Shown: in pieces, positions 34,063 to 45,071 of the stretch | Position numbering within the stretch: position 1 is the stretch's first letter | How the letters are laid out: every line of letters begins with the position of its first letter | Source: Isoetes taiwanensis | Taxonomy: Eukaryota; Streptophyta; Lycopodiopsida; Isoetales; Isoetaceae | Reading direction: 5' to 3' | NCBI GenBank assembly: GCA_021234155.1 | Contig: JAJEKV010000036.1 | Span: 4,902,209 to 4,966,208 of the forward strand | Length of the DNA: 64,000 nucleotides | The notes under the pieces: model-generated | Databases searched by the model: none | Told to the model about the DNA's origin: nothing | The model's input: only the letters and a program-made list of their open reading frames with translations | Translations under genes and position numbers: made by a program

Positions 34063-34676
34063 TCATTTGTGTAGGGAAAGGTACGAAAGGGAGGTGTTGG
34101 TACGGTGACAGTGGCGGCAGCTAAGGTCACAGCTATGGCGAAGCAAGGCTCTCTCTGGCAGCTAACGGACGAGCGAGGCGGCGGGCAGAAAAGAAACGAA
34201 AATAAAAAATAACCGTTTTAAATTTCAAAAAGTTTTTTTTTGAATTTTTTATACGGTGGAAATATATGCGTTTTTATGGTGGGCGTGATAGGAAAAATGC
34301 GTGTTTCTTTTTGAATTCTGAGTCGATGTTTTGCTGATCACACCCCTTTGATGCTGTTTTGATGCCAGTTACCTATGTCCTTTCGTCGATTAAACTGTCC
34401 CTGACGCGTTGGTCAAAAATTGCCTCTATTCGAGTTACCTTTAAAAAGTTATGGCCCTTAGAAACAAGAGATCTCCTTCTCTCCAAGAACTTAACATACC
34501 TAATCCTAAGAACCTATATATTGGTTCCTAACTAGCTTAATCCTCCCACAAATAGGCCAACTTACATACTAGCTATGGAATTGGAATAGTTCAACTGAAG
34601 TTAAAGTACCCTATAACTAACCAATCTAACGTAGTTAGACCATGGCCAGTCCAATGATTTGGTCTACCAAAGTTAT

Positions 34677-34688
34677 GCTCTGATACCA
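34677..34688 (-). promoter_or_regulatory. Primer-binding site matching initiator tRNA-Met
   Basis: The - strand reads TGGTATCAGAGC, the classic plant LTR-element sequence complementary to the 3' end of initiator tRNA-Met. One base away, at 34690, an LTR-like boundary begins (TGCCATGCTCCC on the + strand). Confidence 0.85.
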
Positions 34689-35230
34689 CTGCCATGCTCC
34701 CAGAATCTATACGATGCTCCCATCGTACAAATACGGGGAATTCCCCTCCCGTGGCGACTACATCACGATGGAAAGGCCCTCCGTCCAACTCGGACCACTT
34801 AGGATGGCCAAGTATCTGGGTGAGGAACACGGAGATGTCATTCGTCCCACGTCCTCTATGGGAATCCTATACATCGGAAGCGTACGTACATGTTAGCACA
34901 TAGCAATCATACACAAAATAATATACCACCACGAAGGGTGGTCCGTCCATCATCTCATACACATAGCAATACAAGTACAAGATAATATATGTAATATACC
35001 ATAAGTAAGGGCTCTACCCTGGGCTCAGACTCTAGCGAGTCGACTGGCGGTTAAGGCCTCAACATAACAGCAGACGCAGATATAACATGGTGTTAGCTGG
35101 CATAGAACAATGGCTAGGGTAGTCCACTCCATCCGCCCCTTTTGTGCACACTTTGCAGATAGGTTGAAACATGCTATGGCATGATTGTAGCCTTCCTGAG
35201 ACGCAATCCCATGGAATCACCCTATGAGAC

Positions 35231-37253
35231 TGTCGAGCCCCGCTCGCAACCCAAGGAAAAGGTAGCGCTGTGAAAGAGACTCACCAAGAAAAGCTAGAAC
35301 AAAAGATCAAACTTTATTGCACTCATTTTTTTGGTTGGAAAAGCCCCAACCGTGGCTCACATATTTATAGTCCAATCTACCCCTTCGCCACATCAGCGCC
35401 ACGTCATCGCCACATCATCGCCATCGCCATCGCCACACCTCTTGAATTTCAGATGCCACCTAGGGCGGGACGCCTCGTGGCACCTTGCCACGCCGTTCCT
35501 TTATTCATATCCTTGCTCTTGGGACGAATCGCCTTCTCCATATGCCTTTCGGGTCCACTCATATGCGTGCCATGATCGTTTGGTCACGGACGCCATCGCG
35601 GGGGTAAGATCTTATAATATTTTAGGTGATGCCTTTTGATTGGCGCGGCACCATGGTTCGTTTTGCAAATTCCTTCCATGGAATTGGGGTTCAGACGGCC
35701 CCTTTCCATTCAAAGAATGAACCATTCCTCGACCTTTGTTGCTCACGCTCATGTCTTGAATAAAGTAGACTTTCTCCTTTCTTTAGGCTTGCCCATGGTT
35801 CCTTAATAGAACAATGGGTATCCTTATTGGGTTTTGATTTCTGCATTTCTATAGCAGAAGATCGGCCCTTTGGACCCAAATCGAACAAAGGTGTAATCTT
35901 CCGGCCCGGAGATTTTTCCTTGCCTATTTTGTTGCCGAATCTAACCCTTGGCAGAATAGTTTTCCTTCAAATGTGGTTTGCATTTATTCCCAACAAAACG
36001 CAAGGGTTTGGCCGAGCGTTCTTCCGGATTGTTTAATCCCGGCCTTTAGATCATTCTATCCGCCCATTTTCTTCAATCTCAAACCCCGGTGGTCTTTCGA
36101 GCATTCTTTGCATGGCCATGGTCGATGTTGGTAAATCTGACCCGATCCTTTGAAGCTCGGAGTTCTTGGTGATGCTATGCCCCACATCGGTTTTTCCAAG
36201 CAAGAATAGGCCGATTTCAAAGCAAATTTTAGCCAAATAGTATGAAGACAGGGATTTTATGTCGCCAAGAAATTCAAACCCGTCTTCTTTTTTAGATCAA
36301 ACCCCTGGATTTATCCTTCCAGTTCTCTTATCGGCGGTTCAAGATGGCCAGATCGGATTCTCGCTAAAGTCGATTTTTTGTCGATGCCAAGGTTCGTGGT
36401 CTCGCTTCTGCCCAAATCTTGTTTTTCCCTGCAAGCTATTTGAAGAATACATCTTTTCCTGCCTTAATCAACTCCGCCAGATCGGCCTTAGGTTTCCCTT
36501 TTCAATGGTTGCCGTTCATCCACTTTCAAGAAACTTCGTCCAAGAATTTTTTGTTCGTACAACAATTTTATGTTACAATTGTCTTTATTATTTTTTTCAA
36601 TGGCCCTTCCATAACCATTTTATGATTTTTGCTTTAATTCCTTTCTTCCAATGTTTTTTCTTTTACTCACAAGCTCTTGCTCACCATATTTTCCATGATT
36701 TACATGGTCGATTTTTTCCCATGGTTTCCTTTGTTTTTTCGCCATGATTCTTTCTTTGCCATTCTTTCTCCTTAGGGTCTTCTTGCTTTTCATAGTTTTT
36801 ATTCTCCAGTATCTTCTTCAACCATCATTGCTTATAGCCGCCCGTGTCACCCTTAAAACTTCTTTTCTGGTTTTTTTTTTCTTTCATGGTGATTGCATTT
36901 CCATGGTTTTCTCAAGGGTTTTTTTTTTTCCTTGTTCTTGACATCTTTCTCCTTCAACTCTTCTTCGTGACTTGACCCCTTTAATTGAGGCCTTTATTGT
37001 GCCACGTTTTTCTTCATAACTCCACCATAGGGATTTTTTTCCTGACAATGGGGTTCTCTCATGACAACCCGGTTGCCATGTCCCTTCTTCCCATGTTTTC
37101 TCATGGGTATTCTTCCATGTAGCACATCTCTTGTACTACTTTTGCCCTATTTCCATATTTGCCTAGCTTTTCCTTCAAAGCTAGCACTTTGCCAAGGTAA
37201 AATGCTTGTTTATCAATAATTTGCCATTTTTTACCTTCATTTGGCAGACGACA
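35231..37253 (-). repeat. 3' LTR of the nested gypsy element
   Basis: About 2.02 kb, paired with 43074-45071. It is T-rich on the + strand with long hydrophobic but meaningless open frames. Differences from its partner are mostly short indels, for example around 35500-35700. No typical purine-rich tract is visible on the sense strand just inside it; the adjoining sequence is instead pyrimidine-rich. Confidence 0.93.
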
Positions 37254-37289
37254 TTAGGGGGGGAAAAAATGTTCCTCGTCCCGAGGAAC

Positions 37290-38603
37290 TCAAGATACTT
37301 CCTCATCATCACTCCCATGGTACTTCTTCACCAGATAACCATTGACTCTTGTGGGAAGAAGGTCTCCCTCCAATGTTTGGAGTTGTATAGAACCATTAGA
37401 AAACACTTCACTCACCACATATGGTCCAACCCATCGCATCTTCAGCTTGCCAGGTCGCTTCCAATGTTTTGCTTCGTACAACAACACTTTGTCTCCTTCT
37501 TTGAACTCTTTTTTCCTCAAATGCTTATCATACCATTTCTTCCTTCTTTTTTGTAAGGCTTCCCTTGCTTGCAAAGCCAGTAGCCTTGTCTCATCCAACT
37601 TTTCCAATTCTTGCAATCTTGCCTTGATACTATCAACTTCCCCCAACTTGTATTGAGCCGCTATTCGCAGGCTTGGTATCTCCAACTCAATTGGTATTAC
37701 TGATTCAAGTCCATATACCAATTGGAATGGTGTGGCCCTTGTAGTCACCTTGTAGGCCGTACGATATGCCCATAAGGCATCCAATAATCTTTGATCCCAA
37801 TCGGTTCGACTAGCGGAGCAAATCTTTGTCATAATATTGCATAAGGTCTTATTTTTAGCGGCCGCCTTGTCCATTCGCCGTGGATGGTAAGGACTACTCT
37901 TTCGATGTTTTATTCGATACATGGTCGTCATTGTCTCAATTAGCTCATTCAAGAAATGCTTACCGCGATCGCTTACCAACTCCACTGGACATCCAAATCT
38001 GATTATGATATTTTCGTATAGGAACGTTGCCACCCCTGCTCCATTGTCTTCCCGAAACGCCTTAGCTTCGGCCCACTTTGTCACGTAATCGGTGCAAATC
38101 AATATATACTTGTTTCGACTCCACCGTGTTGGAGGATTTATGGGTCCCACAAAATCAATTCCCCACTTCTCAAAAGGTCGAATTGGTACAACAGGATATA
38201 GTGGCATCAAATCTCGTCTAGTTGGTCTTCCCATGCGTTGACATGGATCACATTTCTTCACATGATCTGCAACACCTTTATGCAAAGTTGGCCACCAATA
38301 TCCGGCTTGAAGCACCTTCCTTATGGTGACTGTTGTTCCAAAATGACCTCCCTCTGGGGCTTCATGACAATCTTCAAGTATTCGTGGTACTTCATAGGGT
38401 AACACACATCTTCTTAAAATATCATCTCGCCCTTGCTTATATAATACTCCTCCCAACATAGTGTACCTAGTAGCTTGCTGTATGAATCGTTTCCTTTCCG
38501 AGAAAGTAAGCCTACCTGGTAGCTCCCCACTTATCAAATATTGTCCAAGGCCCGTATACCATTCTGGCACCGCCTCCACATTAAATAACTCCAGATCGTG
38601 CAA
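37290..38603 (-). CDS. Integrase of the nested gypsy element, catalytic Glu replaced
   Basis: This open frame of 437 residues integrates element DNA into the chromosome. The zinc-binding residues are His80, His87, Cys118 and Cys121 (GGHFG, then KKCDPCQ). The catalytic core has Asp150 (KWGIDFVGP) and Asp212 (LVSDRGKHF). The third acidic residue should be at 248 with the standard 35-residue spacing, in NGQAEAxNK; this copy has MDKAAAKNK, so Ala248 stands in for Glu. The C-terminal part has MRWVGPYVV, the GPF/Y-like module of gypsy integrases, and no chromodomain. The frame is clean, so the enzyme would be made but probably could not catalyse strand transfer. Confidence 0.9.
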   Translation of the reverse strand: MHDLELFNVEAVPEWYTGLGQYLISGELPGRLTFSERKRFIQQATRYTMLGGVLYKQGRDDILRRCVLPYEVPRILEDCHEAPEGGHFGTTVTIRKVLQAGYWWPTLHKGVADHVKKCDPCQRMGRPTRRDLMPLYPVVPIRPFEKWGIDFVGPINPPTRWSRNKYILICTDYVTKWAEAKAFREDNGAGVATFLYENIIIRFGCPVELVSDRGKHFLNELIETMTTMYRIKHRKSSPYHPRRMDKAAAKNKTLCNIMTKICSASRTDWDQRLLDALWAYRTAYKVTTRATPFQLVYGLESVIPIELEIPSLRIAAQYKLGEVDSIKARLQELEKLDETRLLALQAREALQKRRKKWYDKHLRKKEFKEGDKVLLYEAKHWKRPGKLKMRWVGPYVVSEVFSNGSIQLQTLEGDLLPTRVNGYLVKKYHGSDDEEVS

Positions 38604-38905
38604 CTCATCCGAATTGCTTCTTTTGGTTCTTCTCCGTGCAATCTTGATAAATGATCCGCCCTACATGAGAACCGCCAGCTTCAACACTACTTTGAACTCG
38701 AACTCTTGTAGGAGAAGTAACCATCTCGCTACTCTTCCGCCTCGCACGGTTTCAAGATCGATATTTCAAAGCCCGGTGGTCCACATAGAACACAAATGGC
38801 TTGCCCAATAAGTAGTGACGATACTTTTTGGATAGAATATATCATGCCAAGCCCTTCTCTTCTAAGTGGTAGAGTAATTCCTTTCAGCTTTGTTTAATTG
38901 TCGGT

Positions 38906-39356
38906 TTATGTAATATACCGGATGATCCCATCCATCTTCTTGCTTTTGAGATAATATACTCCCAATGGCATAACCGAAGCATCCACATGCACATGAAATT
39001 CGATATCCCATTTAGGCCATTTCAAGATAGGTGATTGTACCAAAGCCTTCTTGAGTGCTTCAAATGCAACTTGACACTCTTCACTCCATCGGTACTCCAC
39101 TTCTTTCTTCAACAAGTTGGTCGCTGGAAGAGCTGCGGTCCGCAATATCTTCGGATAAATCTTCTATGATACCCCACATGTCCCAAAAAAATGCTTGTAA
39201 TTGCTTCACATCTTCTCGTGGTGGTAATTCAATGATTATCTTCACTTTTCCTCGATCCATCGCCAATCCTTGGGCTGTCACCACTGGCCCTAGCAACACC
39301 CTCTCACGATCGCAAACATGCATTTGAGTGGATTTAATGATATCCCATAGTCTCAA
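38906..39356 (-). pseudogene. RT connection and RNase H segment, nested gypsy element
   Basis: The frame 39145-38906 reads WSEECQVAFEALKKALVQSP followed by WPKWDIEFHVHVDASVMPLG, the standard start of gypsy RNase H with its first aspartate in VDAS. The overlapping frame 39356-39081 carries the thumb segment (VKIIIELPPREDVKQLQAFF). A frameshift separates them. The remaining RNase H before the integrase frame is broken. Confidence 0.75.
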
Positions 39357-39833
39357 GACTTACAAAAGCACTTCTCTAGCTTCCTTCGATGATCCCCATA
39401 ATCGCTATATACGCAGTAAGTCATCCAAAAATATTTCCATGAATTCCTTCAAAAAGTCCTTGAAGGCAGTAGTCACAACTCACTGAATGTGGTCGGGCAT
39501 TGCACAACCGAACGGCATCACCTTATACATGAAGCAACCCCACTCGGGTCACAAATGCGTCTTCTCTCGATCTTCGTGCAATAGTGACTTGGTTGTATCC
39601 GCTAAACCCGGCCCATAAAAGAATAGAGTTCATGGCCCGCCACTTCGCCTAGCACCGATCAAGAAATGGTACCGGAAATCCATCCTTCATCGCGGGCGTT
39701 TATTTTAGGGTAATCCACGCCAAACTCTCAACTTCTTATTCTTCTTGGGCACAATCACTATGGGAGATAGCCAATCACTCCCTTCAACAGAACAATAAAT
39801 CCAGCCTTCCAATAGCCCATCGATTTCCGCTTC
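39357..39833 (-). pseudogene. Reverse transcriptase palm region, frame-broken
   Basis: Across frames, DWLSPIVIVPKKNKKLRVCVDY (39760-39700), then AMPDH-like remnants and EIFLDDLL near 39440-39415, mark the RT fingers and the catalytic xxDD box (here FLDD). Several stops and indels interrupt it, so this copy lacks a full-length reverse transcriptase. Confidence 0.65.
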
Positions 39834-41387
39834 TTATCGCTTTGCTATAATTTGATTCATGCGATAAGCTCGTTGTCGTATAGGCTTTGCATCAGGTACC
39901 AGTTGTATTCGATGTTGGCACAACGCTGGGTCTATTCCTCGTAAATCTTTGTAACTCCATGCGAAGACATCTTTATAGGCCACAAATAATTCGTAATACA
40001 ACTGCCTCTCTTCTTCTGGTAACTGTGCTCCTACTCGAACCACCTTAGGCTCCTCCTTGGTTCCCATATTCAACTCAATCACTTCTGGCGGTTCCAAGCT
40101 TTCTGGCATATTTCTTCGACCAACCACTTCACAAGCTGGAGCTTCATTTAACTTGATCTCCCCCTCCTCATATTCAAAGAAATAAGGAGGGAACTCTCCT
40201 AACCTTTCTTCTTTTGATACTTCTTCCTTTAGAGTCTCTTTTTTTTTAGACAAATTCAAAGCTTTCCATCGAGCCTTCTTACCCTTTTTCATCAATTGTT
40301 GCCGAGTCGGTGGCTCCATCTCCACTTCCACCATGGCACAATCCAATTCCATTCGATCTTGCAACCATTCATCAAGAGCAACACTTGAAGTGTCATCCCT
40401 ATAAGAGGGTCGTAGTTGTAACCCCTTGTATCCCTTTTCTTCTTCGGGTGCTACCAGAGCAGCCTCTTGTTCCTCATCGTCAGACAATTCTTCTTCATCA
40501 TCGTCACTAGAACTTGTATCACTATCAATCTCTTGAACTCGTCCAGCCGCCGAAATCCTTCCTGGAGAGATATGTACTTTGATAGAAACTGCATTGTTCC
40601 CATCTCCTATGGTCAATAATCTCGTTGACCAATCATGCTTGGCTCTGGCTTGCATTAGCCAAGGCCTTCCAAGTAGTAGAGGGTAGACTAATGCTCCCTC
40701 CACCACCATTTTTAGGGTCACATAGTCCACGTAAAACATAATGCCAGCTATCAATGTTTGTACCCCGGTAATAACGCCAATTGGCTTCACACGTCTTTGG
40801 TCAGCCATCTTGACCACAAAGTGTACTGGAACTGGTTCAGGCAGCTCGAGTTTCCTCCACATGTGTTCAGGCATAATGTTAATGCCCGATCCTCCATCAA
40901 TGGTACAGTTTCGGATCAATTCACCGTTTATTTCCAAGTCCAAACATGGTGAACTCATATCCGCAATTACTGGCCATGCTGAATTCACAACCACTTCTTT
41001 TTGACCCTTCAATGCTGCCATCACGACTTTTCTACACCCTGGTGCCAAATTTAATAGTTGTCCAAAGGTAATAGATGGTCTAACTTGCTCCATATCCTTC
41101 AAGATATCATATGGTTGTTCACTTCCAAGTTGCAAAACCTTCTTGTAGCGTCGGCGAATCTTTTTCTCTTTTGCCTTTTCCTTTTGTCGCGACTGGTCCA
41201 CCACTTGTTCCTTAATTCGCCGCACGTCTTCTGGTCTTGGAATATCCTCCACGTTTTGGATCATCTGTTCTTCCTCTTCTTCCTCATTCTTATCTTGAAA
41301 TCGGACAATTGGTGTTCTAATGGATTCCTGATTTAGTCTATTACGTCGTTGTGCACGTGTCTCATACGCAGGAATTTCGTCTTCCAT
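39834..41387 (-). CDS. Protease and N-terminal RT polyprotein, nested gypsy element
   Basis: This open frame has 517 residues. A basic/acidic N-terminus (EEEEEE near 35-40) precedes a retropepsin-like domain with active-site loop CTIDGGSGINIM (Asp164) and the second motif LLLGRPWLMQA. A very acidic low-complexity linker (about residues 290-325, SSSDDDEEELSDDEEQEAA) separates the protease from the RT lead-in, DVFAWSYKDLRGID and DAKPIRQRAYRMN. The frame then ends at a stop where RT should continue. The length and order fit gypsy elements. Part of one polyprotein in life; the stop at 39834 is probably a mutation or sequence error. Confidence 0.85.
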   Translation of the reverse strand: MEDEIPAYETRAQRRNRLNQESIRTPIVRFQDKNEEEEEEQMIQNVEDIPRPEDVRRIKEQVVDQSRQKEKAKEKKIRRRYKKVLQLGSEQPYDILKDMEQVRPSITFGQLLNLAPGCRKVVMAALKGQKEVVVNSAWPVIADMSSPCLDLEINGELIRNCTIDGGSGINIMPEHMWRKLELPEPVPVHFVVKMADQRRVKPIGVITGVQTLIAGIMFYVDYVTLKMVVEGALVYPLLLGRPWLMQARAKHDWSTRLLTIGDGNNAVSIKVHISPGRISAAGRVQEIDSDTSSSDDDEEELSDDEEQEAALVAPEEEKGYKGLQLRPSYRDDTSSVALDEWLQDRMELDCAMVEVEMEPPTRQQLMKKGKKARWKALNLSKKKETLKEEVSKEERLGEFPPYFFEYEEGEIKLNEAPACEVVGRRNMPESLEPPEVIELNMGTKEEPKVVRVGAQLPEEERQLYYELFVAYKDVFAWSYKDLRGIDPALCQHRIQLVPDAKPIRQRAYRMNQIIAKR

Positions 41388-41412
41388 TGATTTTTAAGAA
41401 TAAATACAAAGA

Positions 41413-41921
41413 TTAGAATCCACCATTGGTTTTTTTCCCTTTTCGCTTGCCCGCCCTTTTCGGTTCTAGTTTATGTGGACATTCATCTTGAGTATGCAGC
41501 CCTTGAGTTTGACAAATGCCACATAACCGGTTGATACTCCACCGGAGCTCTTGGATTAGGACATTCGGGGAAATATGTCCAAAGTTCTTGCAACGATAGC
41601 ATTGTATAGGTTTCCTTTGTCGATATGCTGGCCGAGGTCCCATTGCTTGTTGGGCGCTTACAAAGATATGCTGAATGATATGGTTGAGTTTGCACGTAGA
41701 TAGGCTCTTCTTGAGGTTGAACTTGATAGGAAGTGCGCTGCGGTGGTATCCATTGTGAAGGTGTTGCACCCCTTGTCGAAAAATAACAAGTAGCACCGTG
41801 ATGATTTCTTCTTCCACAAATTTGACACTTTGGTTTTATCACTTGTATTTCCACACTCATGTGGAAGATGTCCGCCTCTTGCACTTCGCGCACCATACAT
41901 TGGCCCTTTCTTTTTGTTCAT
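41413..41921 (-). pseudogene. Zinc-knuckle region of gag, split over three frames
   Basis: Three overlapping frames share this interval. One carries a perfect CCHC knuckle CQICGRRNHHGATC. Another has CYRCKNFGH, whose last Cys lies across a frameshift in HFSPEC-like sequence, and CGICQTQGLHTQDEC. Two or three nucleic-acid-binding knuckles were therefore present in the parent Gag. Frameshifts now separate them from the capsid part. Confidence 0.75.
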
Positions 41922-42800
41922 GGACCTTTCCTCGCCGCCGCGGCACCCAGTTGAGTTGCAATTCTGGATAGTTGCTTTGTCAATGACTCCACAATGTCTT
42001 CTTTGACCTTTGCAATTTGGTTCTCCATATTGATGGAATTTGGCATTGTAGGAGCACTTGGCACAGTTACTGCGGGATTGGCTGGTAATGATAGGGGCGC
42101 AATGGGGATAGCGGCCGGTGCTGCTGGATTGCCTTGCATTTGTTGTTGGAGGCGGAAATAATCCACCCTTCCCGAAGGTTGAAATGTGTTAGCTGCCATA
42201 GGAATCATTCCTCCTCCACTTGAAAGAATCGGCAAGGTTCCTTGCACTCCAAAACCCGCCGTGTCATATTGTGATGCCACCCTTGTCGCGTCATCCAAAG
42301 TAGCCGGTTGGCTTGCTTTCACAAATAATTGAAGTAAAGGGGGTAATCCCTCCACAAAATATCTTACTTGTTCTTCGGCAGCAGGTAACGGATCTCTTTT
42401 TGATAACAAGCTTTTATACCTCAAGATGTAACTTTGCAAGGTCTCGTCGGGGTAGCACTTGATGTGTGTGAGTTCTTGGTAAATTCTCTCCCTCCTTTAA
42501 GGCATTCCAATTCGTAAAAGGCGTGGTTTCCTGGGATTGCCAATACCACCGTGCTGCATATTGTTGAAGCGTTCCTGGAAATAATTTTAATCGGTCAACG
42601 TCATTTTTTCCATTTGCGGCGCTGGCAGTTAGGAATGCATATAGATGCCCATCGGCATCGTCTCCTGGATAAAACTTTGGATATTTCAAATCTCCCATTC
42701 TTGTAACGATTCTTGGTTCTTGAATTTGAATTTCAAGGTGTTCTTCTAATGTTGTTGAAGTCGTGCCTTCCAATTCCAAAAGGTCCGGGCGACTTGACAC
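41918..42800 (-). pseudogene. gag capsid region, nested gypsy element
   Basis: Two frames, 42800-42414 and 42439-41918, overlap by a frameshift. The first carries YPKFYPGDDADGHLYAFLTA and LKLFPGTLQQYAARWYWQSQ. The second carries MQSYILRYKSLLSKRDPLPA and YFVEGLPPLLQLFVKASQPA. This is the usual retrotransposon Gag order (capsid N-terminal then C-terminal helices), ending in a Pro/Ala-rich linker and a charged helix. Confidence 0.8.
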
Positions 42801-43049
42801 CCTTAGAAAATATAAATCTTCGCTATGAATCTGTCTTTCCCTTTGTTTAAATCGTAAGTTCGCTCACGCGCTGTCGTTCCACAATCCTATCGTGTTCTTC
42901 TTTAGATTCCGCGCCCTTGCACGCATACATACATTGATTGACGAGGGAGTTGGTCCCGTTTTCTTTTTACCGTGGCTTGGCTCCTCTTTCCTATCTAATG
43001 TTGCCGCTTTCTTGGGCAGATCTCCTTCCACGAAAGCACCACGATTGAG

Positions 43050-43073
43050 TTTCCCGCCAATGCACCACTTTTA
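43050..43073 (-). promoter_or_regulatory. Primer-binding-site-like sequence of the nested element
   Basis: Just inside the 5' LTR the sense (-) strand reads TAAAAG and then TGGTGCATTGGCGGGAAA. It resembles, with several mismatches, the tRNA-Asp-type site of Athila/Tat elements. The TGG start and position support it; the tRNA identity is a guess. Confidence 0.45.
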
Positions 43074-45071
43074 TGTCGAGCCCCGCCAGAACCCGAGGAA
43101 AAGGTAGAAGGCCAGGAAAGAGACTCACCAAGAAAAGCTAGAACAAAAGATCAAACTTTATTGCAGACACTTTTTTTGGTTGGAAAAACCCCAACCGTGG
43201 GCTCACATATTTATAACCCCAACTACCCCTTCGCACATCATCGCCACGCCATCGCCACATCATCGCACCTCATCGCCACGTCAAGACACCTCTTGAATTT
43301 TCAGATGCCACCTAGGCGGATCGCCCTCATGGCACCTTTGCCACGTCGTTCCCTTTAAACATCCTTGCTCTTGGGTAATGCCCTTCTCCATATCTCTTTC
43401 GGGGTCCACCGCCATATGCCATGATCCTTGCCACGGACACCACGTTGAAAAAGATCTTATTTTGAGAATAGGTGATGCCGCTTTGATTGGCCGCCACCAT
43501 GGAATGCTTTTTGCAAATTCCTTCCACCCGACAGATTTTCCATTAGGCTTCAAAGAATGAACCAGACCTTTGTTGCTCACGCTTATCCATCCCTTATAAA
43601 CCGTTATTCTTTCTCCTTTCTTTAGGAGCTTGCCCATGGTTTAATAGAATTTTGGGTATCCTTATTGGGTTTTGATTTCGCATTCTGCAGCAGAAGATCG
43701 GCTATTTCCTTTGGACCCAAATCGTGCACAAAGGTGTAATCTTCCGCTTCGGATCGCTTTTGATTTTTCCTTGCCTATTTTGTCAGAATCTAACCCTTGC
43801 ACCATAGTTTTCCTTCAAACCGATTCAATATGATTCTTTCCGCAAGGGAGATTTTTTCCGGATTGTGCTCGATTGCCTTTAGATCATTCTATCCGGCCCA
43901 TTTTCTTCAATCTCAAACCCCAGGTGGTCCGAGCATTCTTTGCATGGCCATTCGATGTTGGTAAAATCCGACTGATCCTTTGAAGCTTGGAGTTCTTGGT
44001 GATGCTATGCCCCACATCGGTTTTTCAAGCAAGAATAGGCCGCTTCAGCAAATTCTTAGCCAAATAGTATGAAGACTCTGGATTTTATGTCGCCAAGAAA
44101 TTCAAACCCGTCTTCTTTTTAGATCAAACCCCTGGATTTATCCTTCCAGATTCTGCCACGGCCGGTTCAAAATGATTCCGACCGATTCTGCTAAAGTCTG
44201 TGATTTTTTTGCTGATGCCAAGGTTCTGTGGCCCGGCTCGCTCCAAATCTTGTTTTTCCCTGCAAGCTATTTGAAGAATACATTATTTTTTTTTCCCTTT
44301 AATCAACTCCGCCTTCGGGTTTAGGTCGCTCTTTGTTGGTTCATCCACTTTCAAGAAACTTTGGTCCAAGAATTTTTTTTGTAACAATTTTATGTTACAA
44401 TTGTCTTTATTATTTTTTTCAATGGCCCTCCCATAACCATTTTATGATTTTTGCTTTAATTCCTTTCTTCCAATGTTTTTTCTTTTACTCACAAGCTCTT
44501 GCTCACCATATTTTCCATGATTTACATGGTCGATTTTTTCCCATGGTTCCCTTGTTGCCTCGCCATGATTCTTTCTTTGCCATTCTTTCTCCTTAGGGTC
44601 TTCTTGCTTTTCATAGTTTTTATTCTCCAGTATCTTCTTCAACCATCATTGCTTATAGCCGCCCGTGTCACCTTAAAACTTCTTTTCTGGTTTTTTTTTT
44701 TCTTTCATGGTGATTGCATTTCCATGGTTTTCTCAAGGGTTTTTTTTTTTTCCCTTGTTCTTGACATCTTTTCTCCTTCAAGCTTCGTGACTTGACCCCT
44801 TTAATTGAGGCCTTTATTGTGCCACGTTTTTCTTCATAACTCCACCATAGGGATTTTTTCCTTTTATGGGGTTCTCTCATGACAACCCGGTTGCCATGTC
44901 CCTTCTTCCCATGTTTTCTCATGGGTATTCTTCCATGTAGCACATCTCTTGTACTACTTTTGCCCTATTTCCATATTTGCCTAGCTTTTCCTTCAAAGCT
45001 AGCACTTTGCCAAGGTAAAATGCTTGTTTATCAATAATTTGCCATTTTTTACCTTCATTTGGCAGACGACA
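43074..45071 (-). repeat. 5' LTR of the nested gypsy element
   Basis: It begins TGTCGAGCC and ends GACGACA on the + strand, directly followed by the GAGAC duplication. It is the partner of 35231-37253. Confidence 0.93.

Larger units (their letters stand above)
35231..45071 (-). mobile_element. Complete nested Ty3/gypsy element with GAGAC target duplication
   Basis: Two long terminal repeats (35231-37253 and 43074-45071) begin TGTCGAGCC and end CAGACGACA on the + strand, so the termini form the short inverted repeat TGTCG/CGACA. The five bases GAGAC directly precede the left LTR (35226-35230) and follow the right LTR (45072-45076), which is a 5-bp target duplication. Between the LTRs, on the - strand, are gag, zinc knuckles, protease, reverse transcriptase, RNase H and integrase in standard gypsy order. 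Two long frames remain open (517 and 437 codons), but RT and gag are frameshifted and the integrase glutamate is replaced. Confidence 0.95.

Noticed and set aside
36259-37556. Long + strand hydrophobic open frames in the LTR
   Set aside because: They are T-rich LTR sequence, repeated in the partner LTR with indels, and antisense to the element.
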